Of a stretch of 9,746 bases of DNA, positions 1-7,089 are shown piece after piece; position 1 is the stretch's first letter, and every line of letters begins with the position of its first letter. Both the position numbers and the translations under genes were made by a program. Source of the DNA: Planctomycetaceae bacterium (lineage in GTDB: Bacteria > Planctomycetota > Planctomycetia > Planctomycetales > Planctomycetaceae); contig JAGQQT010000118.1 in assembly GCA_020426065.1 (NCBI GenBank), forward strand, positions 1 to 9,746. The letters are read 5' to 3'. Under the pieces are notes generated by a model. The model did no database searches. It had not been told where the DNA came from and was given only the letters and a program-made list of their open reading frames with translations.

Positions 1-43
1 CTGCTCCCTGATCGCTTACCGGATCACTGAAGACTGACACGAA

Positions 44-78
44 GAAAAACGCGGCTCACTCAGTGAGCCGCGTTTTTC
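44..78. terminator. Strong bidirectional intrinsic terminator
   Basis: A perfect 16-bp inverted repeat (arms 44-59 and 63-78) surrounds a 3-nt loop (TCA). The stem has a GC-rich core (CGCGGCTCAC), a run of five A on the left and five T on the right, so it can work as a Rho-independent terminator in both directions. It most likely ends a gene lying to the left of the window. Two + strand frames stop just before it (28-30 and 35-37), but too little coding sequence is present to say which, if either, is the true gene end. Confidence 0.88.
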
Positions 79-329
79 GTTTTAAATACCTGTCAGACAG
101 TAACCATAATGCTTGTTAATTTCATGAGTAAATTAGATGATTAAATACCTGAAACTTCCAAGCTGATCAGTCCTGTGTTGCTTCAGAATCAGGACCTCTA
201 TACCCCCAAAGCTGTTCGTGAGCGCATACATTCAACACATATCCCAATACCTTTTTGAACTTTATGAAAATCTATTTGCACTCTTGAGATGGGCTTCCCG
301 AGAAGGTATGCTAAATAACTCTAAGCTGC
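79..329. other. Intergenic region upstream of the sigma factor gene
   Basis: This is about 250 bp of AT-rich DNA with no convincing gene. It holds an 11-bp direct repeat (TTAAATACCTG at 82-92 and 141-151), an 8-bp palindrome CTGATCAG (163-170), a 6-bp inverted repeat (GTCCTG 170-175, CAGGAC 190-195) and a candidate promoter near its right end. A 17-codon reading frame (308-361) begins just after AGAAGG, but it overlaps the sigma gene start and is probably not real. No riboswitch or RNA gene was recognised. Confidence 0.5.
284..312 (+). promoter_or_regulatory. Candidate housekeeping-type promoter for the sigma/kinase unit
   Basis: TTGAGA (284-289) resembles a -35 box (5 of 6 to TTGACA). It is followed after 17 bp by TATGCT (307-312), a weaker -10 match (4 of 6 to TATAAT). 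Transcription would begin near 319, leaving only about 11 nt before the GTG at 330, so either the leader is very short or translation starts further inside. Such matches occur by chance in AT-rich DNA, and an autoregulated ECF promoter elsewhere in 79-329 is equally possible. Confidence 0.3.
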
Positions 330-1145
330 GTGAGCGGCGTAACTTCATTTCAGATTTTTAATTCATTTCCGAGACTGTCAAAGATCGTGTCGCCCGAAAA
401 GTCAGGCGATTCACTGGGAATCGATACCAATATTCTAAGCGGCTTTGGGCACGCCCATGACGACTATGATCGGTTTATGAGGGCCTGCCAGGATTTTACT
501 GCGCGCAGTTATTACCGCGTGCGTGAATGGTTTACGAGGGAATTTGTGTTTCTGGCACCGCAGGATCGCGAAGATGCCATGCACGAGTTTTATCTGTCCC
601 TGTCTCGCTGCATTCTGTCCGAGTCGGTCCAGTTTCGAATTCGGGAATACAAGCAGACCGGTGAAGACGGTATCGTTCAGTTTAAGAGATACCTGAGGAA
701 AGCAGCCCGTAATGCCGCTCATGAATTTTCCCGCAAACGCCGTCGATATGACATAAAATATGACGAAGATGAACTGATCGAAAAAACGACCGGCTATTAT
801 GAAGTTCTGCTGGAAGACGACCTCAAGGTCCTTCTGGATGAAATCCAGAAAGTCGCCTCAATTACTCCACATGAGTGGGCGATTTTTGTTAATTCGCTGG
901 ATGCTCCCGCAACAAAGGTGATGAAATCAATGGATCTGAATTCCATCCAGGCAGTTCACGCTGCCAACACGAGAGTTCGCAGAAAGATGGAAGCCAACCG
1001 ACACAAAATCATCAAGCAGCATGGCTTCAGTGGTGAATTGATCCTGCACGATGCGATCGTCTTGTCAAACCTGGCACCAAAAGGGAACTGGACTTCCAGC
1101 CGGGTAAACGACATCACCTCAAAATCTGTAGAAAATAAACGTTAA
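330..1145 (+). CDS. ECF-like RNA polymerase sigma factor (planctomycete kinase-linked type)
   Basis: Probable sigma-70-family factor that directs RNA polymerase to specific promoters. Region 2 spans about residues 52-140: a 2.2-like helix with DREDAMHEFYLSL (79-91), then FKRYLRKAARNAAHEF and the basic run RKRRR (118-139), as in ECF region 2.4. Region 4 is about 178-225, ending in a helix-turn-helix (192-221, NTRVRRKME). The acidic residues of 2.2 that contact polymerase are kept. At 271 residues it is longer than a typical ECF factor of about 190, with an N-terminal extension of about 50 residues and a C-terminal tail of about 45. GTG 330 is the first possible start after an in-frame stop and has no clear ribosome-binding site; GTG 387 or ATG 477 could be the true start. 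No anti-sigma gene is adjacent; the kinase 8 bp downstream is the likely regulator. Confidence 0.82.
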   Translation: MSGVTSFQIFNSFPRLSKIVSPEKSGDSLGIDTNILSGFGHAHDDYDRFMRACQDFTARSYYRVREWFTREFVFLAPQDREDAMHEFYLSLSRCILSESVQFRIREYKQTGEDGIVQFKRYLRKAARNAAHEFSRKRRRYDIKYDEDELIEKTTGYYEVLLEDDLKVLLDEIQKVASITPHEWAIFVNSLDAPATKVMKSMDLNSIQAVHAANTRVRRKMEANRHKIIKQHGFSGELILHDAIVLSNLAPKGNWTSSRVNDITSKSVENKR

Positions 1146-1153
1146 CCAAAGAC

Positions 1154-4054
1154 ATGAACGATTCGAAAGGCCGCCCTCAGGACACTCCCTCTAAAGTTGC
1201 ATTCGTCCAACGGCTCTACGATCGTCTGCTTTCTCAAGGAGGACTCGATCATGAAATTGAGCTTGGAGATGAGCAGCAACTGGCTCCGGAATTGTTGAGG
1301 GATTATGAAATTCTGAAACTCCTGGGCGAAGGAGCGAATGGAAGAGTCTATCAGGCCCGCCACCGAACATTGAATAAACTGGTTGCCATCAAGGTTCTTA
1401 AGGCGAATCTTTCCACTTCAGCCAGCAGCAAGCGGAGATTCCTCCGGGAAACGGAAGCCAGTGGAGCGGTCTCGCACCAGCATCTGATTAAGGCTCTGGA
1501 TGCACGCTACGATGATGGCTGTGGCTATATTGTCTTTGAGTATCTCGACGGAATTATCCTGAGTGATTTTCTAAGACATTCCAGCCCTCTCCCCACAGGA
1601 GCGGCCTGTGAACTGGTCCGCCAGATTGCAGAAGGACTGGACCATATTGATCAGGCTGGCCTGGTCCATCGCGATCTCAAGCCATCCAATATTCTGCTCT
1701 CACGTTCGAGTCAAACTGCCCCAGATACGCCGAGGACGATTGTCAAAATTCTCGACCTGGGGCTGGCGGCATTAACAGATCGAGCTGATGAAGAGTCTTT
1801 AACACAGGCAGGACAAATCCTCGGCTCGATGGACTACATAGCGCCAGAACAGATTCAGGACAGCCGAGGGGTTGATATCCGGGCCGATCTGTATTCTCTG
1901 GGCTGCGTGATGTATGAACTGTTGAGTGGCAATGTCCCCTACTCTCATATCAAACCCACGCTCGGCAAACTGCATGCTCATCTGTACGAATCCCCGCCGG
2001 ATCTCAAAGCCTTTCGGCCAGAGTTGCCACAGGAATTGTGTGAACTGGTCGGTAATCTGTTATCAAGAGAGCTTGATGCCCGTCTCCAGTCTCCACAGAT
2101 TCTGATTTCACGAATCTCTCCCTTCTGCGATTCGAAAGAACTGGAAAATACTTTCGATCAATATCTTCATCTCGCAGAGACAACAGGAATTCTTTCGAAA
2201 GAGACCTCCCTTGCAGGAAACACCTATACCCAGTCAGTTCTTTCTGTTTCAAGAGCTGACAAAAAGACTGCAAAACAAAGAAATTTCTTACTGCTGGGTT
2301 TGCTGGCAACGGGAATTTTGGTCACAGTCGCTTTGCAGAACCTCCCTGTCCGAGAGAACAAAGCCTCTCTTCCAGTCCAGTTGAATGAGCCAGACATTGA
2401 CAATTCTCAGGCCCCTTTGCCTGTTTCTCGCTATCTTTATTTTGATGGCGTTGATGATGCGGTAAAAACCCCCATCCTGCTGGATTCCGATCTGACTTAT
2501 ACGATGGAGGCCTGGATCACTCCCGCAGCCACGCTCGACCATCGCAAAAAAGAGATCATCTCCAATGCAGAGACAGCCGGGATTTCAATCTTCAGCAAAG
2601 AAGATCGTAATCTGTCGTTCTACCTGCACGATGGAAACTCCTATAACAACGTTACGATGGAGAATGCCTGTACTCCAGGGAAAAAGCTGCATCTGACCGT
2701 CACATACAGCGGGATTGGAATGCAAATGTTTGTGGACGGTCGTCCGAGCGGAGTGGAAGTTCCTGTCCGTTCCCGCCATCGGGCATCTCCCTTGCCATTG
2801 TATCTGGCGGCAAATCCTGATCCCCTGCTTGCAGGACGTCACAAGGAAACTTTGCGAGACTGTTTTCCCGGAATCTTTCATCAATTCCGCATCCGAGAAG
2901 GTGTGCATTATCGCAGCCAGTTTATTCCCGAGCAGGATTTTACTCCTGATGACCAGACGCTAGTGCTGTACCGGTTTGATTCGGGGAGCGGTGCTGTCGC
3001 TAGAGATTTGAGTGGGCATGGAAACGATGGCGAGATTCTGGGGGCCAGGTGGCTGAATCCAGAAGACCTGACAACCGAACTGTTGAATCCATCATTCGAG
3101 TGGATCGCTGGTGCCCCAGAGCCAGCCATCGCTCCTTTTGATCATTCCCAGGCCTTAAAACATCAACAGGAATGGGCAGAATACCTGAAAGTTCCTCACC
3201 ATCTTTTGCTGAATGCAGGGCAGGAACAGATTGAGTTCACTCTGATCCCTCCCGGTGAGTTTCTCATGGGCACCGAAATCGAAATCATTGAGCGCCTCAT
3301 TCCACAGCTACCCCCCCAGGGTGGCTTTCGATGGCAAACCATGATGAGAGCCGAAACTCCGTCTCATCGGGTCATTATTTCTAATCCTTTTATGATGGGT
3401 CGATACGAGGTCTCAAGGGGGTTGTATCGTATCTACTGCATTGAAACAGGCACTGCTTTTCCGGATGAAGATACGGACACTGCAGCCTCAGATTTTTCGA
3501 AAAATCAGCCCAAAGTTAATGACCTAACAGATCAGCACCCAATAACCGGGATTCCCCAACCGGAGATCAAGCCATTTCTGGACTGGTTACAACAGCTGGA
3601 ATCTTTCCGTGAATATGAAGTCTTACTGGCAACAGAAGCCGAGTGGGAGCATGCCTGTCGTGCAGGTACAACAAGTCACTGGAACGGCACAACAGACTCT
3701 GCTCCAGAGAGCCTGGGATGGTTCAGCGAGAATTCAGGCAGACAACTCCAAGCAGGCGGACTGAAGACTCCAAATGCCTGGGGCCTGTATGACATGCATG
3801 GCAATGCCCAGGAATGGTGCCGGGATTACTATCGAGATTCAGGGTACAATCAAACTGTAAGAGTGAATCCGGAGATGGGCATGACAGATCATTTTATCAA
3901 CGTCCGTGGAGGCCACTACAACCTGCCATCACTCTTAGGCCGCTCTGCAAGTCGTGCACCACTGCCAATCGATACTCGATCAGAATACACCGGCATCAGG
4001 CTGACGCTCAAATTTCGTAAACTGCCTGATTCCTCACCGGCTGCAGATCAGTAG
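1154..4054 (+). CDS. Transmembrane Ser/Thr protein kinase with LamG and FGE-like extracytoplasmic domains
   Basis: Hanks-type kinase of 966 residues. The cytoplasmic kinase domain (about 51-325) has the glycine loop GEGANGRVY (58-66), ATP-binding lysine in VAIK (K80), catalytic loop HRDLKPSN (172-179, D174), DLG in place of DFG (201-203), APE (230-232) and ADLYSLG (244-250), so it should be active. One membrane span (about 377-396) follows basic residues, placing the rest outside the cytoplasm. Outside lie a LamG/concanavalin-like domain (about 425-634, with LYRFD and DLSGHGNDG near its end) and an FGE/sulfatase-modifying-factor-like domain (about 690-955: PPGEFLMG, TEAEWEHACRAG, NAWGLYDMHGNAQEWCRD, VRGG). 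The segment after RGG lacks the catalytic cysteines, so this domain probably binds a ligand. The gene starts 8 bp after the sigma gene and is surely co-transcribed. Inferred role: sense an external ligand, probably a glycan, and control the sigma factor by phosphorylation. The substrate is not shown by sequence. Confidence 0.93.
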   Translation: MNDSKGRPQDTPSKVAFVQRLYDRLLSQGGLDHEIELGDEQQLAPELLRDYEILKLLGEGANGRVYQARHRTLNKLVAIKVLKANLSTSASSKRRFLRETEASGAVSHQHLIKALDARYDDGCGYIVFEYLDGIILSDFLRHSSPLPTGAACELVRQIAEGLDHIDQAGLVHRDLKPSNILLSRSSQTAPDTPRTIVKILDLGLAALTDRADEESLTQAGQILGSMDYIAPEQIQDSRGVDIRADLYSLGCVMYELLSGNVPYSHIKPTLGKLHAHLYESPPDLKAFRPELPQELCELVGNLLSRELDARLQSPQILISRISPFCDSKELENTFDQYLHLAETTGILSKETSLAGNTYTQSVLSVSRADKKTAKQRNFLLLGLLATGILVTVALQNLPVRENKASLPVQLNEPDIDNSQAPLPVSRYLYFDGVDDAVKTPILLDSDLTYTMEAWITPAATLDHRKKEIISNAETAGISIFSKEDRNLSFYLHDGNSYNNVTMENACTPGKKLHLTVTYSGIGMQMFVDGRPSGVEVPVRSRHRASPLPLYLAANPDPLLAGRHKETLRDCFPGIFHQFRIREGVHYRSQFIPEQDFTPDDQTLVLYRFDSGSGAVARDLSGHGNDGEILGARWLNPEDLTTELLNPSFEWIAGAPEPAIAPFDHSQALKHQQEWAEYLKVPHHLLLNAGQEQIEFTLIPPGEFLMGTEIEIIERLIPQLPPQGGFRWQTMMRAETPSHRVIISNPFMMGRYEVSRGLYRIYCIETGTAFPDEDTDTAASDFSKNQPKVNDLTDQHPITGIPQPEIKPFLDWLQQLESFREYEVLLATEAEWEHACRAGTTSHWNGTTDSAPESLGWFSENSGRQLQAGGLKTPNAWGLYDMHGNAQEWCRDYYRDSGYNQTVRVNPEMGMTDHFINVRGGHYNLPSLLGRSASRAPLPIDTRSEYTGIRLTLKFRKLPDSSPAADQ

Positions 4055-4106
4055 CCAGGAGAAATCGGCAGACACGTGCTTTAGATGCGTCGTTTCAGCA
4101 TGCCAT
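4055..4106. other. Short gap between convergent genes
   Basis: The kinase gene (+) and the last gene of the glycan operon (-) end 52 bp apart, tail to tail. No hairpin followed by a T run is visible in the gap, so any terminator is not of the simple intrinsic type. After the kinase TAG stop, the same frame meets a second TAG at 4082-4084. Confidence 0.5.
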
Positions 4107-5039
4107 TCAACTGGCTGACGAGGAAGCTGAGATGGCTTGAAGGTTTTGCAGAAAACCTTCTCTCAGCAGTTTAGCTATTCCTTCGGCATACATCAGATGC
4201 CGGATCGCACCGACATAATGCCGTGAAGGGCGATCATTCAGCGGCCCTTCCAGAAAAACGGAATACTCTTCCGGCAACAGTTCCACCCCAAAGCGACTGC
4301 TGCACAATGCGTAGAGTGTCTGTTCAATTCGCCAGAAATGACCGATCACATCGGGCAAACCCAGAAACTCTTCAATCCAGTCCAGATTCAGGGAATCCCG
4401 GTGAATCACGCCCAGACCAGAATTAAATCGGAGAATTAACTCGAAACCACATTCCCGCTGCACCACATCTGGAGAAACCGTATAGGCGGTACCGACATCT
4501 GCATTGACACTGTTCAAGGTGTAGGCAGGATCTTCAATCCGACGCAGAAGTTCTTTGGGCTCCGCATAAAACAGCACATCACTGTCCAGCAGGAGCATCC
4601 GCTCAGTCTGTAATTCGTGGCGAAAATCAAAGACTTTGGGGGCGAGATGATTAGTTTTTCGAAACTCCAGGCAGCGGGGATATTCCTTCAGCTCTTCCTG
4701 CACAACGCGATCTGAGTCTGTTCGGCTGATAATGCGAGCGAGCGGAAAGTGGTGCCGGAGCTGATCGCGAATCTCATCATTGAGCGAGCCATCATCATGA
4801 ATGCACAAGCCGTAACGACGTCCCGAGTTCACGTAAAAGGACTTCAGTGCCCACAACAGGTTAACCCAGTCATTGGCGGATGTCAGAACATGAATCTCAC
4901 AGCAATCCGTTTGATCTGCTTCAATGGGATGAGTCTTGAGGATCCGGGACCGCACCACGTCCCGATACCACGCCGCCCTTAACCCATGCTGCAATCGGGT
5001 TTGAATCTGATAGCGAAGTCTACCAATCACGAATGACAA
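4107..5039 (-). CDS. Putative GT-A fold glycosyltransferase (GT8-like)
   Basis: Probable nucleotide-sugar-dependent glycosyltransferase of 310 residues, without signal peptide or membrane span, so cytoplasmic or peripheral. The motif order resembles GT8-type enzymes: LLLDSDVLFY with a metal-binding DSD (152-154), FNSGLGVI (205-212), an EQ pair in RIEQTLYAL (239-240) and a C-terminal HYVGAIRH (274-281). The segment EIHVLTSANDWVNLLWALKS (48-67) looks like the first strand and helix of the nucleotide-binding fold. The family assignment is by motif only. There is no ATG at the front: TTG 5039 is chosen, preceded by GAAAGAG about 4 nt upstream, and GTG 5030 is the alternative. It is the last gene of the minus-strand cluster, 48 bp after the pyruvyl transferase gene and in the same frame as it. 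It probably adds one sugar of the glycan made by the cluster. Confidence 0.72.
   Translation of the reverse strand: MSFVIGRLRYQIQTRLQHGLRAAWYRDVVRSRILKTHPIEADQTDCCEIHVLTSANDWVNLLWALKSFYVNSGRRYGLCIHDDGSLNDEIRDQLRHHFPLARIISRTDSDRVVQEELKEYPRCLEFRKTNHLAPKVFDFRHELQTERMLLLDSDVLFYAEPKELLRRIEDPAYTLNSVNADVGTAYTVSPDVVQRECGFELILRFNSGLGVIHRDSLNLDWIEEFLGLPDVIGHFWRIEQTLYALCSSRFGVELLPEEYSVFLEGPLNDRPSRHYVGAIRHLMYAEGIAKLLREGFLQNLQAISASSSAS
4139..4160. repeat. Perfect inverted repeat inside the 3' end of the GT8-like gene
   Basis: Arms of 9 bp (GAAGGTTTT at 4139-4147, AAAACCTTC at 4152-4160) flank a 4-nt loop. It lies in the last 20 codons of the minus-strand gene and 85 nt beyond the kinase stop codon. Neither strand has a T run after it, so it is a weak terminator candidate at best. 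It may simply be coding sequence. Confidence 0.4.
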
Positions 5040-5087
5040 TACTCTTTCAGGAAGCAGTTCTGTCTTGAATTCACAGAACCAGAAGTT

Positions 5088-6077
5088 CTATATCATTTTC
5101 TGGAGTTGATTGCGTAACCGGCGTCTGACTCGATAACTGAATGCTCTTCGCTGCTCGTTCTTCTGAACAGCATCTTCTATCCGCGTCTTGAAATTCTGTG
5201 CATACTCACTCACCTCATGATGCATACGTTCACAAACTGCACTCAAACGCGAACGATCCATCGTCTGGGCACGTTCAATCGCTGATCCCAGAAGTTCCGG
5301 CTGGTCGTGAGCAACCATCAAATCTGTCAGACCTGCCTGCTCCAGCAGGAACTGAGTTTTCTTTGTATGCACAATCGGTACGACAGGTGTCCCTGCCTGG
5401 ATTGCGAAGATCACTGCATGAAACCGCATGGCAATGACCAGCTCCGCTCGGGAAGCCCCCGTTGGATCAAACTCACTGATTCCATCACAGGTGGCAATGT
5501 GATGGATCACGTCTCTGTCATCTTCCTTGCCAAAGCAAAGAGGCCACGCCCAGGGGGATTCTACGTTCTTGAAAGCACCGCGCCATTGCTCAATATCTAT
5601 TTGACGTACCCCTCCAGGCCTCAGATTGATGGCTGTCCCATGGCGTCTGCAGGAAGGAAAGTGCATTGGATACAGCCAGCTCAGATCTGGTGCCAGGTCA
5701 ACAGCAGTTACAGGTTGACGCACATTCCTGAGGCTTTCCGGATCACGTACCCAGATATGCCCACCCGACTCCCGAATGACGCTCATTTCCTGCTGAAATT
5801 CCTGAAAATCACTGACTCCAATCCCCGCACAGAAAACGGGAATCCGAGCTTTGTTGATCCAGTTCCTCATCCTGAAAAACACACCGCCCACTCGATTGGC
5901 TACACTCCCACCGCCAATCAATACATAGTCGACCTGATCCAGTTGACTGATTTCGGGCACTTCCATGTGCGGACGAAAGATCAGCTCGTGATCGCTCAAC
6001 CAGTTGCGAATGCAGCTTTCAAGCCGATCATCCCCAGCATTACGCTGGTTATAATAACCAAGCACCAGCCCTCTCAT
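5088..6077 (-). CDS. Polysaccharide pyruvyl transferase family protein
   Basis: Member of the CsaB/polysaccharide pyruvyl transferase family, which moves a pyruvyl group from phosphoenolpyruvate onto a sugar to form a ketal and makes glycans acidic. The 329-residue length is normal for the family. Visible motifs are N-terminal GYYNQRNAGDD (7-17), DYVLIGGGS (50-58), WVRDPES (109-115) and the family block MRFHAVIFAIQAGTPVV (217-233) followed by a KK pair (239-240). The last 20 residues are rich in arginine (RRAFSYRVRRRLRNQLQK) and may lie on the membrane surface. No signal peptide or membrane span is present. ATG 6077 has GGGG about 6 nt upstream, one of the better ribosome-binding-site candidates here. 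It starts 31 bp after the GT2 gene and ends in TAG (5088-5090). Acceptor sugar unknown. Confidence 0.85.
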   Translation of the reverse strand: MRGLVLGYYNQRNAGDDRLESCIRNWLSDHELIFRPHMEVPEISQLDQVDYVLIGGGSVANRVGGVFFRMRNWINKARIPVFCAGIGVSDFQEFQQEMSVIRESGGHIWVRDPESLRNVRQPVTAVDLAPDLSWLYPMHFPSCRRHGTAINLRPGGVRQIDIEQWRGAFKNVESPWAWPLCFGKEDDRDVIHHIATCDGISEFDPTGASRAELVIAMRFHAVIFAIQAGTPVVPIVHTKKTQFLLEQAGLTDLMVAHDQPELLGSAIERAQTMDRSRLSAVCERMHHEVSEYAQNFKTRIEDAVQKNEQRRAFSYRVRRRLRNQLQKMI

Positions 6078-6108
6078 TGAGACCCCATTCTCAATTGACT
6101 TCGCTGCA

Positions 6109-7089
6109 TTATCCAGTCGTCCTGGCAGATTTACGGAACAGATTTCTAACCGCGCGAACTGGTTTTAACATGACCTCTGCGGTGACCGGACCTATCCGCT
6201 TGGATAATGCATCTACCAGTGCTGACTCTGAATAACGATAAGAACCCTGTGGATCCAGTCGGTGCAGAAGTTGAATCCCCTGCCTCACCACTGGAGAGTT
6301 TCCCTGTCGAGCGGCACTAAGAATGGCTGGAGCCAGCCGAGCACAATATGCCTGCCGCCGGCTTTCATGAAATTCATAGACAGGATTCGATTCCAGGACT
6401 TCACCCAGCCTGAGTACCTGACTGAGTGAATCTTCCGCTGTCATTTTCAGCTTCGTAATTCGCCCCGGACGATCATCGTGACGATGGTTATACAGCAACT
6501 CGTCCGAGTAATGAATCCGCATCCCGGCTGCGGCAAGACGAACATGAAAGTTCCATTCCTGTCCCCGTTTGATCATTTCATCAAATCCGGAAACCCGCTC
6601 CACCAGTGAACGACGAATCAAAGGACCTTCTGTCGATAACCCCTGCCCCAGGCAGAAGAGAAAAGGATCTTTTCCTTCTGGACACCCAATCTGACTTTTT
6701 TTGGGTCGGAGTGGCTTCCCGTCTCCAAAGATATTCCCCTTGCAGAAAGTCAGGTCAGCAACATTCTGAGACAAAATGGGGACCTGTCGTTCCAGCTTTT
6801 CTGGCAATAACACATCATCCGCATCGAGATACTGAATAAACTCGCCGGAACTCAACTCGAAGGCACGATTTCGAGCGGCGCAGGCTCCCTGATTGGGGCC
6901 AGCCTCATAGCGAATCCGATCTCCGTAGGATTTCAGCACTTCCACACTGTTGTCTCTGGATCCATCGTCCACAACAATCACTTCCACATGGGGATATGTC
7001 TGCTCGAGCGCACTTTCGATGGCCTCAGCGACAAACTGCTCGCCGTTGTAACAGGGAATCAGAATACTGACGAGTGGGTTGTTGTTCAT
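6109..7089 (-). CDS. Family 2 glycosyltransferase
   Basis: GT2-family inverting glycosyltransferase of 326 residues. The N-terminal GT-A domain is clear: VSILIPCYNGEQFVAEAI (7-24), VVDDGS (39-44), NQGACAARN (66-74) and the metal-binding YLDADD (87-92). The acceptor side shows GFDEMIKRGQEWNFHVRLAA (168-187), matching the position of the catalytic base motif in this family, with QE in place of the usual ED. The remaining roughly 110 residues are helical with no predicted membrane span, so this is a soluble sugar transferase, not a processive synthase. ATG 7089 overlaps the stop of the FkbM-type gene by 4 bases (ATGA), indicating translational coupling. It probably transfers a sugar onto a lipid-linked intermediate of the cluster's glycan; donor and acceptor cannot be read from sequence. 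Confidence 0.92.
   Translation of the reverse strand: MNNNPLVSILIPCYNGEQFVAEAIESALEQTYPHVEVIVVDDGSRDNSVEVLKSYGDRIRYEAGPNQGACAARNRAFELSSGEFIQYLDADDVLLPEKLERQVPILSQNVADLTFCKGNIFGDGKPLRPKKSQIGCPEGKDPFLFCLGQGLSTEGPLIRRSLVERVSGFDEMIKRGQEWNFHVRLAAAGMRIHYSDELLYNHRHDDRPGRITKLKMTAEDSLSQVLRLGEVLESNPVYEFHESRRQAYCARLAPAILSAARQGNSPVVRQGIQLLHRLDPQGSYRYSESALVDALSKRIGPVTAEVMLKPVRAVRNLFRKSARTTG

Noticed and set aside
308..361. Seventeen-codon upstream reading frame (MLNNSKLRERRNFISDF) as a leader peptide
   Set aside because: It overlaps the sigma start in another frame, the SD-like AGAAGG is only one base from the ATG, and no attenuator structure follows.
3311..3317. C7 tract in the kinase gene as a phase-variation switch
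   Set aside because: Seven bases encoding two prolines is short, the frame is intact, and no similar pattern recurs at gene starts.
3221..4018. FGE/C-type-lectin-like domain as the variable target of a diversity-generating retroelement
   Set aside because: Such targets can have this fold, but no reverse transcriptase, template repeat or near-duplicate of the 3' end is visible in the window.
5307..6080. A 257-codon open frame on the + strand opposite the pyruvyl transferase
   Set aside because: It is fully antisense to a gene with clear family motifs, and its translation shows no domain-like pattern.
6696..6702. T7 tract (A7 on the coding strand) in the GT2 gene as a slippage site
   Set aside because: It encodes an ordinary Lys-Lys pair and the frame continues through conserved motifs; no downstream structure supports programmed frameshifting.
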